Translations under genes and position numbers: made by a program
DNA from: Undibacterium paludis
Lineage (GTDB): Bacteria; Pseudomonadota; Gammaproteobacteria; Burkholderiales; Burkholderiaceae_D
Reading direction: 5' to 3'
NCBI RefSeq assembly: GCF_022568815.1
Contig: NZ_JAKZHX010000001.1
Coordinates: 496,001-560,000 of the forward strand
DNA length: 64,000 nucleotides
Shown: piece after piece, positions 54,094 to 62,498 of the stretch
Position numbering within the stretch: the first letter of the stretch is position 1
How the letters are laid out: each line of letters begins with the position of its first letter
Notes under the pieces: generated by a model
Seen by the model: only the letters and a program-made list of their open reading frames with translations
The model's database searches: none
Told to the model about the DNA's origin: nothing

Positions 54094-54621
54094 ATGAGTG
54101 ATTCTGAACGACGAGAATTGCCCCCGCCAGAAGTGACGGGAACATTTCATTATCAGCAATTAATTGAATCCCGTCTGGGACAACCCATTGCCAGTGACTT
54201 GCTAGATGCCGAGGTGGAAAGGCTGGCTGCCTCACCTGGCGCCAAGCTGGCGGCAGGTCGTAGCGCGATGGGCTGGACGGTTGAGCAGGTCGCTGCGCAG
54301 TTGAAGATGTCAACGCGCCAGATCACGGCGCTGGAAAAAGACGACTATCCTGCCCTGCCAGAGGCAGCGATAGTCAAAGGTTTCGCACGCGCCTATGCGA
54401 AATTGCTGAAACTGGACCCCGCCCCCATTCTCGCCCTGATGACAGCGCAAATGGAGGGAGCGGGGCTCAAGTCGGCCACCAGGCCTGCTGAAGGCAGGCG
54501 CAGTGTCCAAGGTAAAACAGGCCAGCCCGGCAGCAATAACAAACCTTTTCCACTGGGCTGGATATTATTTTTTTGTGTAGTAGCTGCCCTGGCTTATGCC
54601 TATTTCAACCTGCCACATTAA
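54094..54621 (+). CDS. RodZ-like helix-turn-helix membrane protein
   Basis: A 175-residue protein. A cro/RodZ-type helix-turn-helix at about 50-100 (GRSAMGWTVEQVAAQLKMS, ITALEKDDYPALPEAAIVKGF given as ITALEKDDYPALP and AAIVKGF) is followed by a helical part, a basic linker and one C-terminal membrane helix (152-170), ending four residues later. It lacks the periplasmic domain of full RodZ, so it may be a short cytoskeleton- or DNA-binding membrane protein. GAGG lies before the ATG. It is between the T6SS-type module and the second receptor. Confidence 0.82.
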   Translation: MSDSERRELPPPEVTGTFHYQQLIESRLGQPIASDLLDAEVERLAASPGAKLAAGRSAMGWTVEQVAAQLKMSTRQITALEKDDYPALPEAAIVKGFARAYAKLLKLDPAPILALMTAQMEGAGLKSATRPAEGRRSVQGKTGQPGSNNKPFPLGWILFFCVVAALAYAYFNLPH

Positions 54622-54636
54622 AGGCCAGTACACTGA

Positions 54637-57453
54637 TTAAAAACTGTACGAACCTGTCATGTAAAAAGTACGGCCCAGCGCATCGGTATAACGACCGTCA
54701 TAACCGACCTGATCACCGTTGCCTTCTTTCAATGACAACGGTGGATTGACGTTGAACAGGTTGTGTATACCAAAGCTCAATGCCATTTTCTTTTGCAATT
54801 GCACCCGGGTTTGCCAGTTGAAAGTCGTGTAAGACGCCACATCACGCTTGACCGTAACAAAATCGCCAAAGCTGCCATTGGCATTCACTTCACGCACTGA
54901 AGCGGAGGCATCGTGATAGCCAGAGCGGTAATTCATGCTCAGGGTGTGACTGAACATGTCGGAAGTCTTCAGGGTCGCCACCAATTTGCTGATGATACGG
55001 AAAGCCACAGCATTGTTTTCGTCATAGCGACCTACACTATGTACAGTGGGGCTGCCAGGGATATCAAGATCGGACATCAGCAGATAGGTGCCAGTCCAGT
55101 TGACGTTGAGCTTGCCTAGGGGGGTGCTGGTCTTGAAATTATGGTCCCAGTCTATGCCACGGTAGTGCGCGCTGGCGATATTGTAGGAGGGCAGGGTACC
55201 AACCAGAATATTGCCGCCCTGCCCTTGTTCGTAAAAAGTCGAAAACAGGTTCTGATAACGTTCCGGATGTCCGAACACCAGTGCTTCTGGCAACTGGGCG
55301 ATCTGATTCTCCATCTTCACGTCCCACAAATCGAAACCCAGCGACAGATTGCTCAGCGGTTCCAGACGCATGCCCAAGGTAGCCTGCTTCGATTCTTCTG
55401 GCTTCAAGCCGTTTTCACCTGTCAAACGATTGCCACCGGTCAGCACATCATATTGCGTGGCTCCCATGCAGTTGACAGCACGCGGATCAGGCGCCTTGAC
55501 CGGGCAGGGATAGGTGCCACCGGTATTGCCGCTATGTGTCAGCGGCGAAGTGATGTCACTCATGCTGGCCATCTTGAAGCCGGTGCCATACGAGCCGCGC
55601 AAGAGGAGATTATCGAATGCACGGTAGGCTGCTGACAGTTTGTAAGTCAGCTTGTCTGCCTTGTTACCCTGGGTGGCCGAGGCAATCGGTTTGCCCTGCT
55701 CATCAAAATTCGCACTATTGGTGACAGCACTATAATCATCGTAGCGCAGGGCGGCCGTGACGTCGAATTGCTTGCTGACTGGCAGCAAAAGCTCAGCAAA
55801 GCTGCCCCAGTTTTTGCGGCTGGCGGCAATCGGCAAATCACCTGGAGAATCGCCCAGCGGTGCATCCGTGTAATTTGGTTGCAGGGCGTTGGTACCCATT
55901 CCTATCGGTGTGGCAAAATAGTCATAGCGCTGCTTGCTGAAGTCCGCACCCAGGCCCAGTTGCGACTTGCCGCCACCCAGCTGGAATAGTTCACGTGAAC
56001 CACGCAGACTCAGTACATCAAGTGTGCTTTTTGAACTGGACCAGTTTTCATGCAGGACTGCCGGCGCCAGAATCGCACTCGAAGAACCGGCGGGGGCGAA
56101 TGGATCATACTTGCCACTGTCAACGATGGCATAGAATTTATCCTTGCTCAGAAAGCCGCCAGCGAAGTCACGGCTACGTTTGGAAATGGAATGCGTATAC
56201 GACAGGTTGTAATCAAAACCAAATGCATTGCCGTCAGCACCCAGCACCAGATGCTGTGCTTCGGTCGTGTATGCGGTGTTGCGCCCACCTGCATCTGATA
56301 TCCGCAAGCGCATGCGTGCTGAATCAAGATCGGCCGGATTGACACCCAGCGTGCCCAAATAAGGTGTCACGTATTTGGCAAACAGAGCGCTGTCCAGGCC
56401 CAGGCTCAAAGGCTGGGCTGCTGGCGCATAGCGACCAGTCTGTTTGAAGTTGGAAACCACTGCTTCTGCAAATAAATTAGTATCGCTATTGAGCCTGTAA
56501 TTCAGCGAAGAAAACAGGCTGTCGCGTTTGGACTCAGGTATAAGTTGGACAGTCGACGCATAGTCAAAACGGCAGCGATTTTCCACTTGGAAGGTATTCG
56601 GCGCGCAAGTCTTGTCTTTCAGGTAGCTCGGTGAAAACAGGATGGGATCAGCACCGTTCTTGAAGTTCAGTTGCGCAATGGCGGGGCTGGAATTATCTGA
56701 CAGGAACCAGGTCGCATAATTTTTTCCATTCGCTGAAAACCGTCTGACGCCCGTATCAGCAAACGAACGTTGACCCGCGTTAAGCATGCTCTGTTCGTCA
56801 TGGCTATATGACAGTAAAACGTTATAGCCATCTTTTTCAAGCTCGCCAAAACCCTTGGACAAACCTATCCTGTAGGACTTGCCGCCAGACTCCTGTGGCC
56901 TGGCATAGCTGACGTCAATGGCGGCATCCGTCTGGTTCTTGCGCAGGATGAAGTTGACCACACCGGCAATCGCATCCGAGCCATACAAGGTAGACGCCCC
57001 GTCAGTAAGAATTTCTACCCGTTCCACAGCTGACAAGGGAATACTGGCCAGGTTGACCGTACTGCCTGCACCATACGAAGCCAGCCTGTGGCCGTTCAGC
57101 AGCACCAGGGTATAGGCAGCACCGATGTTATGGATGGATGCGGTCTGCAAACCACCACCACCGCCATTGATGGTCTGGTTGGCGGTGGCAAAACCCTGCA
57201 TGCTGGGCAAGGCTGCGATCAGGCTTTCGACATTGGTCGCACCACTTTTTTCTATATCTGCACGTGTCAGGGTTTGCACCGGTAAAGCGGTTTCCTGATT
57301 GATCCTCTTGATTGAAGAGCCGGTCACTTCCACACGCTGCATGGCAGCATTGTCGGTCCTGTTGTCCTGCGCCTGAACGCCACTGATCAGGGCGAGGCTC
57401 ATGCCACTGATAGACATCATTCTTAGCGAATGAGATAACACTTTTTCTTTCAT
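54637..57453 (-). CDS. TonB-dependent receptor, probable peptide uptake (2)
   Basis: A 938-residue receptor: signal peptide ending GVQAQDN, plug opening RVEVTGSSIKRINQETALPVQ with RVEILTDGASTLYGSDAIAGVVN and a 22-strand barrel ending TGSYSF. It belongs to the same subgroup as the receptor at 44712, sharing the VTGSxIKR opening and the DGAS.YGSDA.AGV.N plug motif. GGAG precedes the ATG at 57453; longer frames upstream are rejected. It is divergent from the hydroxyproline dehydratase operon across a region with the shared AT-rich motif. Confidence 0.92.
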   Translation of the reverse strand: MKEKVLSHSLRMMSISGMSLALISGVQAQDNRTDNAAMQRVEVTGSSIKRINQETALPVQTLTRADIEKSGATNVESLIAALPSMQGFATANQTINGGGGGLQTASIHNIGAAYTLVLLNGHRLASYGAGSTVNLASIPLSAVERVEILTDGASTLYGSDAIAGVVNFILRKNQTDAAIDVSYARPQESGGKSYRIGLSKGFGELEKDGYNVLLSYSHDEQSMLNAGQRSFADTGVRRFSANGKNYATWFLSDNSSPAIAQLNFKNGADPILFSPSYLKDKTCAPNTFQVENRCRFDYASTVQLIPESKRDSLFSSLNYRLNSDTNLFAEAVVSNFKQTGRYAPAAQPLSLGLDSALFAKYVTPYLGTLGVNPADLDSARMRLRISDAGGRNTAYTTEAQHLVLGADGNAFGFDYNLSYTHSISKRSRDFAGGFLSKDKFYAIVDSGKYDPFAPAGSSSAILAPAVLHENWSSSKSTLDVLSLRGSRELFQLGGGKSQLGLGADFSKQRYDYFATPIGMGTNALQPNYTDAPLGDSPGDLPIAASRKNWGSFAELLLPVSKQFDVTAALRYDDYSAVTNSANFDEQGKPIASATQGNKADKLTYKLSAAYRAFDNLLLRGSYGTGFKMASMSDITSPLTHSGNTGGTYPCPVKAPDPRAVNCMGATQYDVLTGGNRLTGENGLKPEESKQATLGMRLEPLSNLSLGFDLWDVKMENQIAQLPEALVFGHPERYQNLFSTFYEQGQGGNILVGTLPSYNIASAHYRGIDWDHNFKTSTPLGKLNVNWTGTYLLMSDLDIPGSPTVHSVGRYDENNAVAFRIISKLVATLKTSDMFSHTLSMNYRSGYHDASASVREVNANGSFGDFVTVKRDVASYTTFNWQTRVQLQKKMALSFGIHNLFNVNPPLSLKEGNGDQVGYDGRYTDALGRTFYMTGSYSF

Positions 57454-57717
57454 TTTGTCTGCTCCGGAATGGATTTCATCATTTGTTTTTTTAAAGGCGA
57501 ATTGATTACCGCCAGTCATCGTGCCTTGATTAATATGGGGAAAAAATCTATACATGACCCGGGCCAGGCCGATTGAAGTACCTGGGACAGGGCCGTCCAG
57601 ATTACCCGGCAAATTGCGTTGCTTGAGTAACGGAAAACTTCACCGTACAAACAGAAACGCAAACACTTTCCGCGCTATTTTTTTTATGCATGACACCCAG
57701 AAATGCAGTGTCATTTT

Positions 57718-57739
57718 TAAATATATCATAAATATATTT
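57718..57739. promoter_or_regulatory. AT-rich 22-bp motif between the second receptor and the dehydratase operon
   Basis: This near-palindrome (TAAATATA, then TCA, then TAAATATATTT) matches 44411-44432 at 20 of 22 positions; the differences are C/T and G/A in the centre. A further partial unit TAAATATACGTATAC follows at 57740. It lies between divergent start codons at 57453 and 57886, so it can serve both. The remaining part of 57454-57885 has no recognisable gene. Confidence 0.6.
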
Positions 57740-57885
57740 TAAATATACGTATACTTTTTGCTGAAATTTTCAGCAAAAACACTGGCCGCTCAGGCTGTGC
57801 CAATTTCGATGAAAGAGGGCTTGTAAACCGTCAAGACAGTACCTGGCATGCTCACTAAGCTGGCGCTTTTATGGCAGGAGCATGC

Positions 57886-58998
57886 ATGTACAGCGCAGCA
57901 AAAAAACCACACCAGGATGTCAATGCAGATGAAAAAAAACATGCGGTAAAGCAGGCCGTCAGAATCAATGCCTTTGCCAACTGGAAGCCGTCGCAACAGG
58001 TATTGCAGATCAATAGCCTGGACTGTCATACCGGTGGCGAGCCCTTGCGCATCATCACTTCAGGTTTTCCGGTATTACCGGGCAAACGCATCATGGACAA
58101 ACGCGCCTACTGCAAGCAATACTATGATCACCTGCGCACCAGCCTGATGTTTGAACCACGCGGCCATGCCGATATGTATGGCTGCCTGATCGTGGCAGCA
58201 GAAAGGGAAGATAGCGACTTCGGTGCGGTGTTCATGCACAACGAGGGTTACAGCACCATGTGCGGTCACGCCATCATTGCCCTTACACGTGTCGCCATCG
58301 AATCCGGTGCCGTGGAATGTACAGGGCCACTGACCATGCTGAAGATAGATGTGCCAGCCGGGCAAATCACCGCCTATGCTGAAACCGACAACGGCAAAGT
58401 CACACGCACCTATTTCGATAATGTCCCTTCCTTTGTAGCAACCCGCAATGCCAGTGTGCATGTGGATGGTCTGGGCATGGTCAGGCTGAATCTGGCCTAC
58501 GGTGGAGCCTACTATGCCTATGTTGATGCAACTGACATAGGCCTGTCACTTGATGCCAGCAACTACAAACACATCATCGCCACCGGTCGCCGCATCAAGG
58601 CTGCAGTACAGGCCAGCCTGCCCATACAGCATCCATACGACCCGGACCTGGGTTTTTTATACGGCACCATTTTTTCTGCCCCATCCAGTACGCCGGGCGT
58701 ACACAGCAGGAATGTCTGCGTCTTTGCCGATGGCGAACTCGACCGCAGCCCGACCGGCAGCGGCGTCTCCGGTCAGGCTGCCATCCTGTATGCAAATGGG
58801 CAATTACGCCTGGGCCAGAGCATCACCATAGAAAGCATCATCGGCAGCCAGTTCAAGGTCAGTGTCTATCACCCGCAAAGTTTCGGCTTTCACCAGGCTA
58901 TCATCCCGCGAGTGGAAGGCAGCGCCCACGTCACCGGTCGCAACAGTTTCTTCATCGATCCGGAAGACCCGTTAAAAGAAGGTTTTATCTTCAGATGA
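57886..58998 (+). CDS. probable trans-3-hydroxy-L-proline dehydratase (proline racemase family)
   Basis: A 370-residue proline-racemase-family enzyme. The first catalytic residue is Cys126 in STMCGHA; the second position is Thr290 in DRSPTGSG, where racemases and 4-hydroxyproline epimerases have Cys. The Cys/Thr pair is known to mark trans-3-hydroxy-L-proline dehydratase, which yields pyrroline-2-carboxylate. CHTGGEP near residue 47 is the usual opening. The ATG at 57886 is chosen because AGGAG lies just upstream; an ATG at 57871 is also in frame. It overlaps the M24 peptidase gene by four bases. trans-3-Hydroxyproline occurs in collagen, fitting the neighbours. No pyrroline-2-carboxylate reductase is in view. 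Confidence 0.88.
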   Translation: MYSAAKKPHQDVNADEKKHAVKQAVRINAFANWKPSQQVLQINSLDCHTGGEPLRIITSGFPVLPGKRIMDKRAYCKQYYDHLRTSLMFEPRGHADMYGCLIVAAEREDSDFGAVFMHNEGYSTMCGHAIIALTRVAIESGAVECTGPLTMLKIDVPAGQITAYAETDNGKVTRTYFDNVPSFVATRNASVHVDGLGMVRLNLAYGGAYYAYVDATDIGLSLDASNYKHIIATGRRIKAAVQASLPIQHPYDPDLGFLYGTIFSAPSSTPGVHSRNVCVFADGELDRSPTGSGVSGQAAILYANGQLRLGQSITIESIIGSQFKVSVYHPQSFGFHQAIIPRVEGSAHVTGRNSFFIDPEDPLKEGFIFR

Positions 58999-60086
58999 AA
59001 GCACAGTACGAACAAAGACTGGCCAAACTGCGTCAGCAAATGATCACTGACGGACATGATTGCCTGCTGGTATTTTCACTCGACAACCTGCGCTATCTCG
59101 CCAATTATTCAGGTGAGGCCGCCTGTGGCCTGATCACCGCAGAGCATGTTTACCTGATCACTGACTACCGTTTTGTCGAACAGGCGCTGGAAGAATGTAT
59201 CAATAGCCAGGTCATTTGCCGTAACCGCGACAGACAAAGCCTGGGCCAGGCCATCCGGCAATTGTTGGAACAGGAACACATCACCACATGCGCATTTGAA
59301 ACAGCACATATCAGCGTGCAGGCGTGGGCGGCCATACAGCTTGACCTGCCTGCAATCAACTGCCCTGCCTGTGTGGGGCTGGTGGAAGAATTACGCAAGA
59401 TCAAGGACGACTGGGAAATCTCCCAGATCAGCATGGCAGCCGCCATCGCCGACCAGGCCTTACGCGACAGCCTGCCGCTGCTGACCATAGGCGTTACTGA
59501 GCGCGATTTTGCCGTAGAGCTGGAATACCGGATGCAAAAACTGGGGGCAGAAGCCCTGTCTTTTCCCAGCATAGTCGGTTTCGGTGCGCGTTCGGCATTG
59601 CCACATTGCATACCGTCAAACCTGTCATTGCGCCATGGCGATCTGGTTGTCATCGACTTTGGTGCTGTCATCAATGGCTATCGTTCGGACATGACGCGCA
59701 GCTTTGTCGCCGGCAAGCCCAACGCCAAACAGACTGCCATATACCGTACCGTGCAAAGAGCTCAACAGGCTGCGTTTGAGCAACTGCGTGCGGGCCAGGC
59801 AGCAGTCGACGTCAGCAGTGCGGCGGCAGCAATCATACGAGATTCGGAATTTGCGGCCTTCACCAGCACAGGATTGGGCCACGGTGTTGGCCTGCAATTG
59901 CATGAACCACCTTTTATCAGCCCTGTCTGCCAGGACATCCTGCAGCGCAATTATGTCGTCACCATCGAACCCGGCATTTACATCCCTGGCTATGGCGGCA
60001 TACGCATCGAAGACGATGTCGTCATCACCGGCGACGGCTACTGCTTCCTGACCCATGCCCCCAAGGATTTTGAACTGGCCGTCTGA
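58995..60086 (+). CDS. M24 Xaa-Pro dipeptidase/aminopeptidase
   Basis: A 363-residue cytoplasmic M24 peptidase: creatinase-like N-domain to about 130, metal ligands Asp221 (VIDFGA), Asp232 (RSDMTR), His296 (LGHGVGLQLHE), Glu325 (TIEPGIY) and Glu339 (IRIEDDV). The compact size and GIRIEDD pattern match PepQ/YpdF-type proline peptidases. It would release proline or hydroxyproline from dipeptides for the dehydratase. Its ATG shares four bases with the dehydratase stop, and the transporter gene follows 20 bases later, so they form one operon. Confidence 0.93.
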   Translation: MKAQYEQRLAKLRQQMITDGHDCLLVFSLDNLRYLANYSGEAACGLITAEHVYLITDYRFVEQALEECINSQVICRNRDRQSLGQAIRQLLEQEHITTCAFETAHISVQAWAAIQLDLPAINCPACVGLVEELRKIKDDWEISQISMAAAIADQALRDSLPLLTIGVTERDFAVELEYRMQKLGAEALSFPSIVGFGARSALPHCIPSNLSLRHGDLVVIDFGAVINGYRSDMTRSFVAGKPNAKQTAIYRTVQRAQQAAFEQLRAGQAAVDVSSAAAAIIRDSEFAAFTSTGLGHGVGLQLHEPPFISPVCQDILQRNYVVTIEPGIYIPGYGGIRIEDDVVITGDGYCFLTHAPKDFELAV

Positions 60087-60106
60087 ATACCTCACTGCAA
60101 AACACT

Positions 60107-61831
60107 ATGTCAATATCCACTTCTACACCCGGCCGCAGCCCTTTTCATAGAAATTTCTATGTCGCCAACAGCATGGAAATTTTCGAACGCCTGGCCTGGT
60201 ACGGTTTCTTTACCCTGTCTTCACTGTATATGACCAGCCCGCGATCACAAGGCGGTCTGGGCCTGAATGACCAGGAACGTGGCTTCTTGCAGGGCATGAT
60301 CCCCTTCCTGCTATATCTGCTACCAGTCATCACCGGTGCACTGGCGGACCGCTATGGTTACCGGCGCATGTTCCTGATTGCCTTCACCATCATGTGTCCC
60401 TCTTATTTCCTGCTGGGCCAGGTACACGGCTTCTGGAGTTTTTGCGCCGTGTTCCTTGCTGTTGCCATCGGCGCTGCCTGCTTCAAGCCAGTGGTCGTCG
60501 GCACCATAGGGCGCACGACCGATGACAGCAATCGCGGTCTGGGGTTTGGTGTGTTTTACACCATGGTCAACGTCGGCGGCTTTCTTGGCCCCCTGGTGGC
60601 CGGCTATGTACGGGCAATCAGCTGGGACACGGTATTTCTGATGTCATCGCTGTGGATATTGCTGAACTTCATTCCCGCACTCTTCCTTTACAAGGATGCG
60701 GATCAAACAGACGCTGCCAGCGACCAGCGCGGACTGCGCCAGGTCTTGCTGGAAACCCAGGAAGTGCTGGGCAATGGCCGCCTGGCCCTGCTGGTGGTGC
60801 CAGCCATCATAGGCATCATGATCGCGGCCAAAGGCGGCATGACTTATACGCATTACCTGCTGGTGATGGCTATCTGGCTGGGCATCAACCTGGTCTGGAG
60901 CAGCATCAACAAGGGCGGGCGACAACAGCATTGGTATCAGCAAAACATACGCGTGGGCAATCTGCAATTTGTCATTTACCTGCTGATCATGACGGGTTTC
61001 TGGACTATCTATAACCAGCTCTTCCTCACCCTGCCTCTGTATATACGCGACTTTGTCGACACCGGTGACCTGGTCAGCATGATCGCTCATATTAGTCCTT
61101 CCGCCCTGGATTTTCTGGCCGCCGTCAATGCCGAACAACTGGCAGCAGTATTACCTGCCATGGCGGCCAAGCTTGGCCCTTATGCGGATACCCAATTACT
61201 GACACAATTACGACTGGAACTGGTCAACTACAAGGTGATGCCGCCGCCTGATGTCATGCAGACAGGTCTGCATGCCCTGCAGACGGGCGGGACCAGTGCA
61301 CATCAGCTGGCAACACAATGGGCCCAGTCCTATCGCCAGGTCAACCCTGAATATATCGTCAATCTCGATTTTGGCGCAGTGGTACTCTTGCAGATCGCCA
61401 TCAGTACTTATTTGCAGCGCTTCAAGGCCCTACCCATACTGGTTTTTGGCACCCTGGTGTTGAGTGCAGGTTTATGGATGGCGGGCTTTTCACATGCGGT
61501 CCTGCTCGGTGGTGTCAGCGTCACCATGGCGGTTTTTGTATTTGCCGTTGGTGAAATGATCGCTTCACCAAAAAGCCAGGAATATGTCGCCGCCATCGCT
61601 CCAAAAAGAAAAACCGCGATGTTCATGGGCTATTACTTTGTATCGATGGCCCTGGGTAATCTGTTTGCCGGCCTGCTGTCGGGCTGGGCCTACACTGTGC
61701 TGGCCAGGCAGATGCAGCAACCCATGCTGATGTGGAGTCTGTTTGGCGGCATAGGTATCGTCACCTCGATAGCCTTGCTGGCATTCAATCTGCGCATACG
61801 GTCCAGCCAGACCTATGCAGTAACGGTTTGA
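60107..61831 (+). CDS. POT/PTR2-family peptide transporter
   Basis: A 574-residue MFS protein of the proton-dependent oligopeptide transporter type: the ExxER motif is MEIFERLAWYGFF (23-35), and VFYTMVNVGGFLGPLVAGYVR (given as VFYTMVNVGG and FLGPLVAGYVR) matches the FYxxxNxG signature. About 14 helices are predicted, with a large loop near residues 320-410. It would bring di- and tripeptides into the cytoplasm. It is the third gene of the dehydratase-prolidase operon and ends at a strong terminator. The ribosome site is weak. Confidence 0.92.
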   Translation: MSISTSTPGRSPFHRNFYVANSMEIFERLAWYGFFTLSSLYMTSPRSQGGLGLNDQERGFLQGMIPFLLYLLPVITGALADRYGYRRMFLIAFTIMCPSYFLLGQVHGFWSFCAVFLAVAIGAACFKPVVVGTIGRTTDDSNRGLGFGVFYTMVNVGGFLGPLVAGYVRAISWDTVFLMSSLWILLNFIPALFLYKDADQTDAASDQRGLRQVLLETQEVLGNGRLALLVVPAIIGIMIAAKGGMTYTHYLLVMAIWLGINLVWSSINKGGRQQHWYQQNIRVGNLQFVIYLLIMTGFWTIYNQLFLTLPLYIRDFVDTGDLVSMIAHISPSALDFLAAVNAEQLAAVLPAMAAKLGPYADTQLLTQLRLELVNYKVMPPPDVMQTGLHALQTGGTSAHQLATQWAQSYRQVNPEYIVNLDFGAVVLLQIAISTYLQRFKALPILVFGTLVLSAGLWMAGFSHAVLLGGVSVTMAVFVFAVGEMIASPKSQEYVAAIAPKRKTAMFMGYYFVSMALGNLFAGLLSGWAYTVLARQMQQPMLMWSLFGGIGIVTSIALLAFNLRIRSSQTYAVTV

Positions 61832-61866
61832 TATAAAAATTCCCGGCATGCCGGGAATTTTTATAT
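61831..61866. terminator. perfect palindromic bidirectional terminator
   Basis: A perfect 36-bp inverted repeat: AAAAATTCCCGGCA on the left mirrors TGCCGGGAATTTTT on the right, with ATAT ends. Its first base is the last of the transporter stop codon, and 16 bases separate it from the stop of the convergent DUF1993 gene. Both strands give a GC stem followed by T-rich sequence, so it should stop transcription from both sides. Confidence 0.92.
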
Positions 61867-61882
61867 GATTGACGCTGGCAAA

Positions 61883-62392
61883 TCAGCGCAGGCCCATGAA
61901 ATCTTTCTTGCCAATTTCTATCCCGTTGTGACGCAAAATCCCATACGCAGTCGTCACATGGAAAAAGAATTGCGGCAAACCATAATTGAACAGGTAAGCT
62001 TGTCCTGAAAAAGTCTGTTCCTTTGGAGTACCAGGGCGCAATACTACGTCACGGCTTTCGCTTCCTTCAAACTTTGCCGCATCGAGGGTAGCAATAAATG
62101 CCTTGGTCTTGGCGATGCGTGCCTGCAAGTCAGCAAAACTCTGCTCATTGTCTTCATAAGCCGGCAATTCTGCCTGCGCCAGACGTCCTGTTATACCTTT
62201 GGCAAAATCCGCAGCAATCTGTACCTGGCGAGTCAGTGCAAACATGTCAGGAAACAAACGTGCCTGCAAAAGATTCTCTGCAGGAATATTCTTGGCAACG
62301 GCATGTGCTTCAGCCTTTTTCAGTACTTCACTCAGGCTGTCAAGCATCTGGTTGATCACGGGAACAGATGCGGCGTACATGGAAATGGACAT
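61883..62392 (-). CDS. DUF1993 protein
   Basis: A 169-residue all-helical protein of the DUF1993 family, typically opening with SISMYAASVPV and containing RLFPDMFALTRQVQIAADFAKG and the PQFFFHVTTAYGILRHNGIEIGKKDF end (given as PQFFFHVTTAYGIL and RHNGIEIGKKDF). It probably has a DinB-like four-helix bundle fold; the function is not known. GGAGAG precedes the ATG. It is convergent with the transporter operon. Confidence 0.9.
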   Translation of the reverse strand: MSISMYAASVPVINQMLDSLSEVLKKAEAHAVAKNIPAENLLQARLFPDMFALTRQVQIAADFAKGITGRLAQAELPAYEDNEQSFADLQARIAKTKAFIATLDAAKFEGSESRDVVLRPGTPKEQTFSGQAYLFNYGLPQFFFHVTTAYGILRHNGIEIGKKDFMGLR

Positions 62393-62498
62393 GGGACTCT
62401 CCAGTCAGGTGGATAAACGGAGCTAGATTATAGGCCGTCTGCACTTTTTGCGTTTGGAACAGGTGATCAGGGACGGTTCGCATGAAAACTGCCGTCCA

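Noticed and set aside
58995..60086. creatinase as an alternative for this M24 protein
   Set aside because: All five metal ligands (Asp221, Asp232, His296, Glu325, Glu339) are present as in true metallopeptidases; creatinases have lost them.
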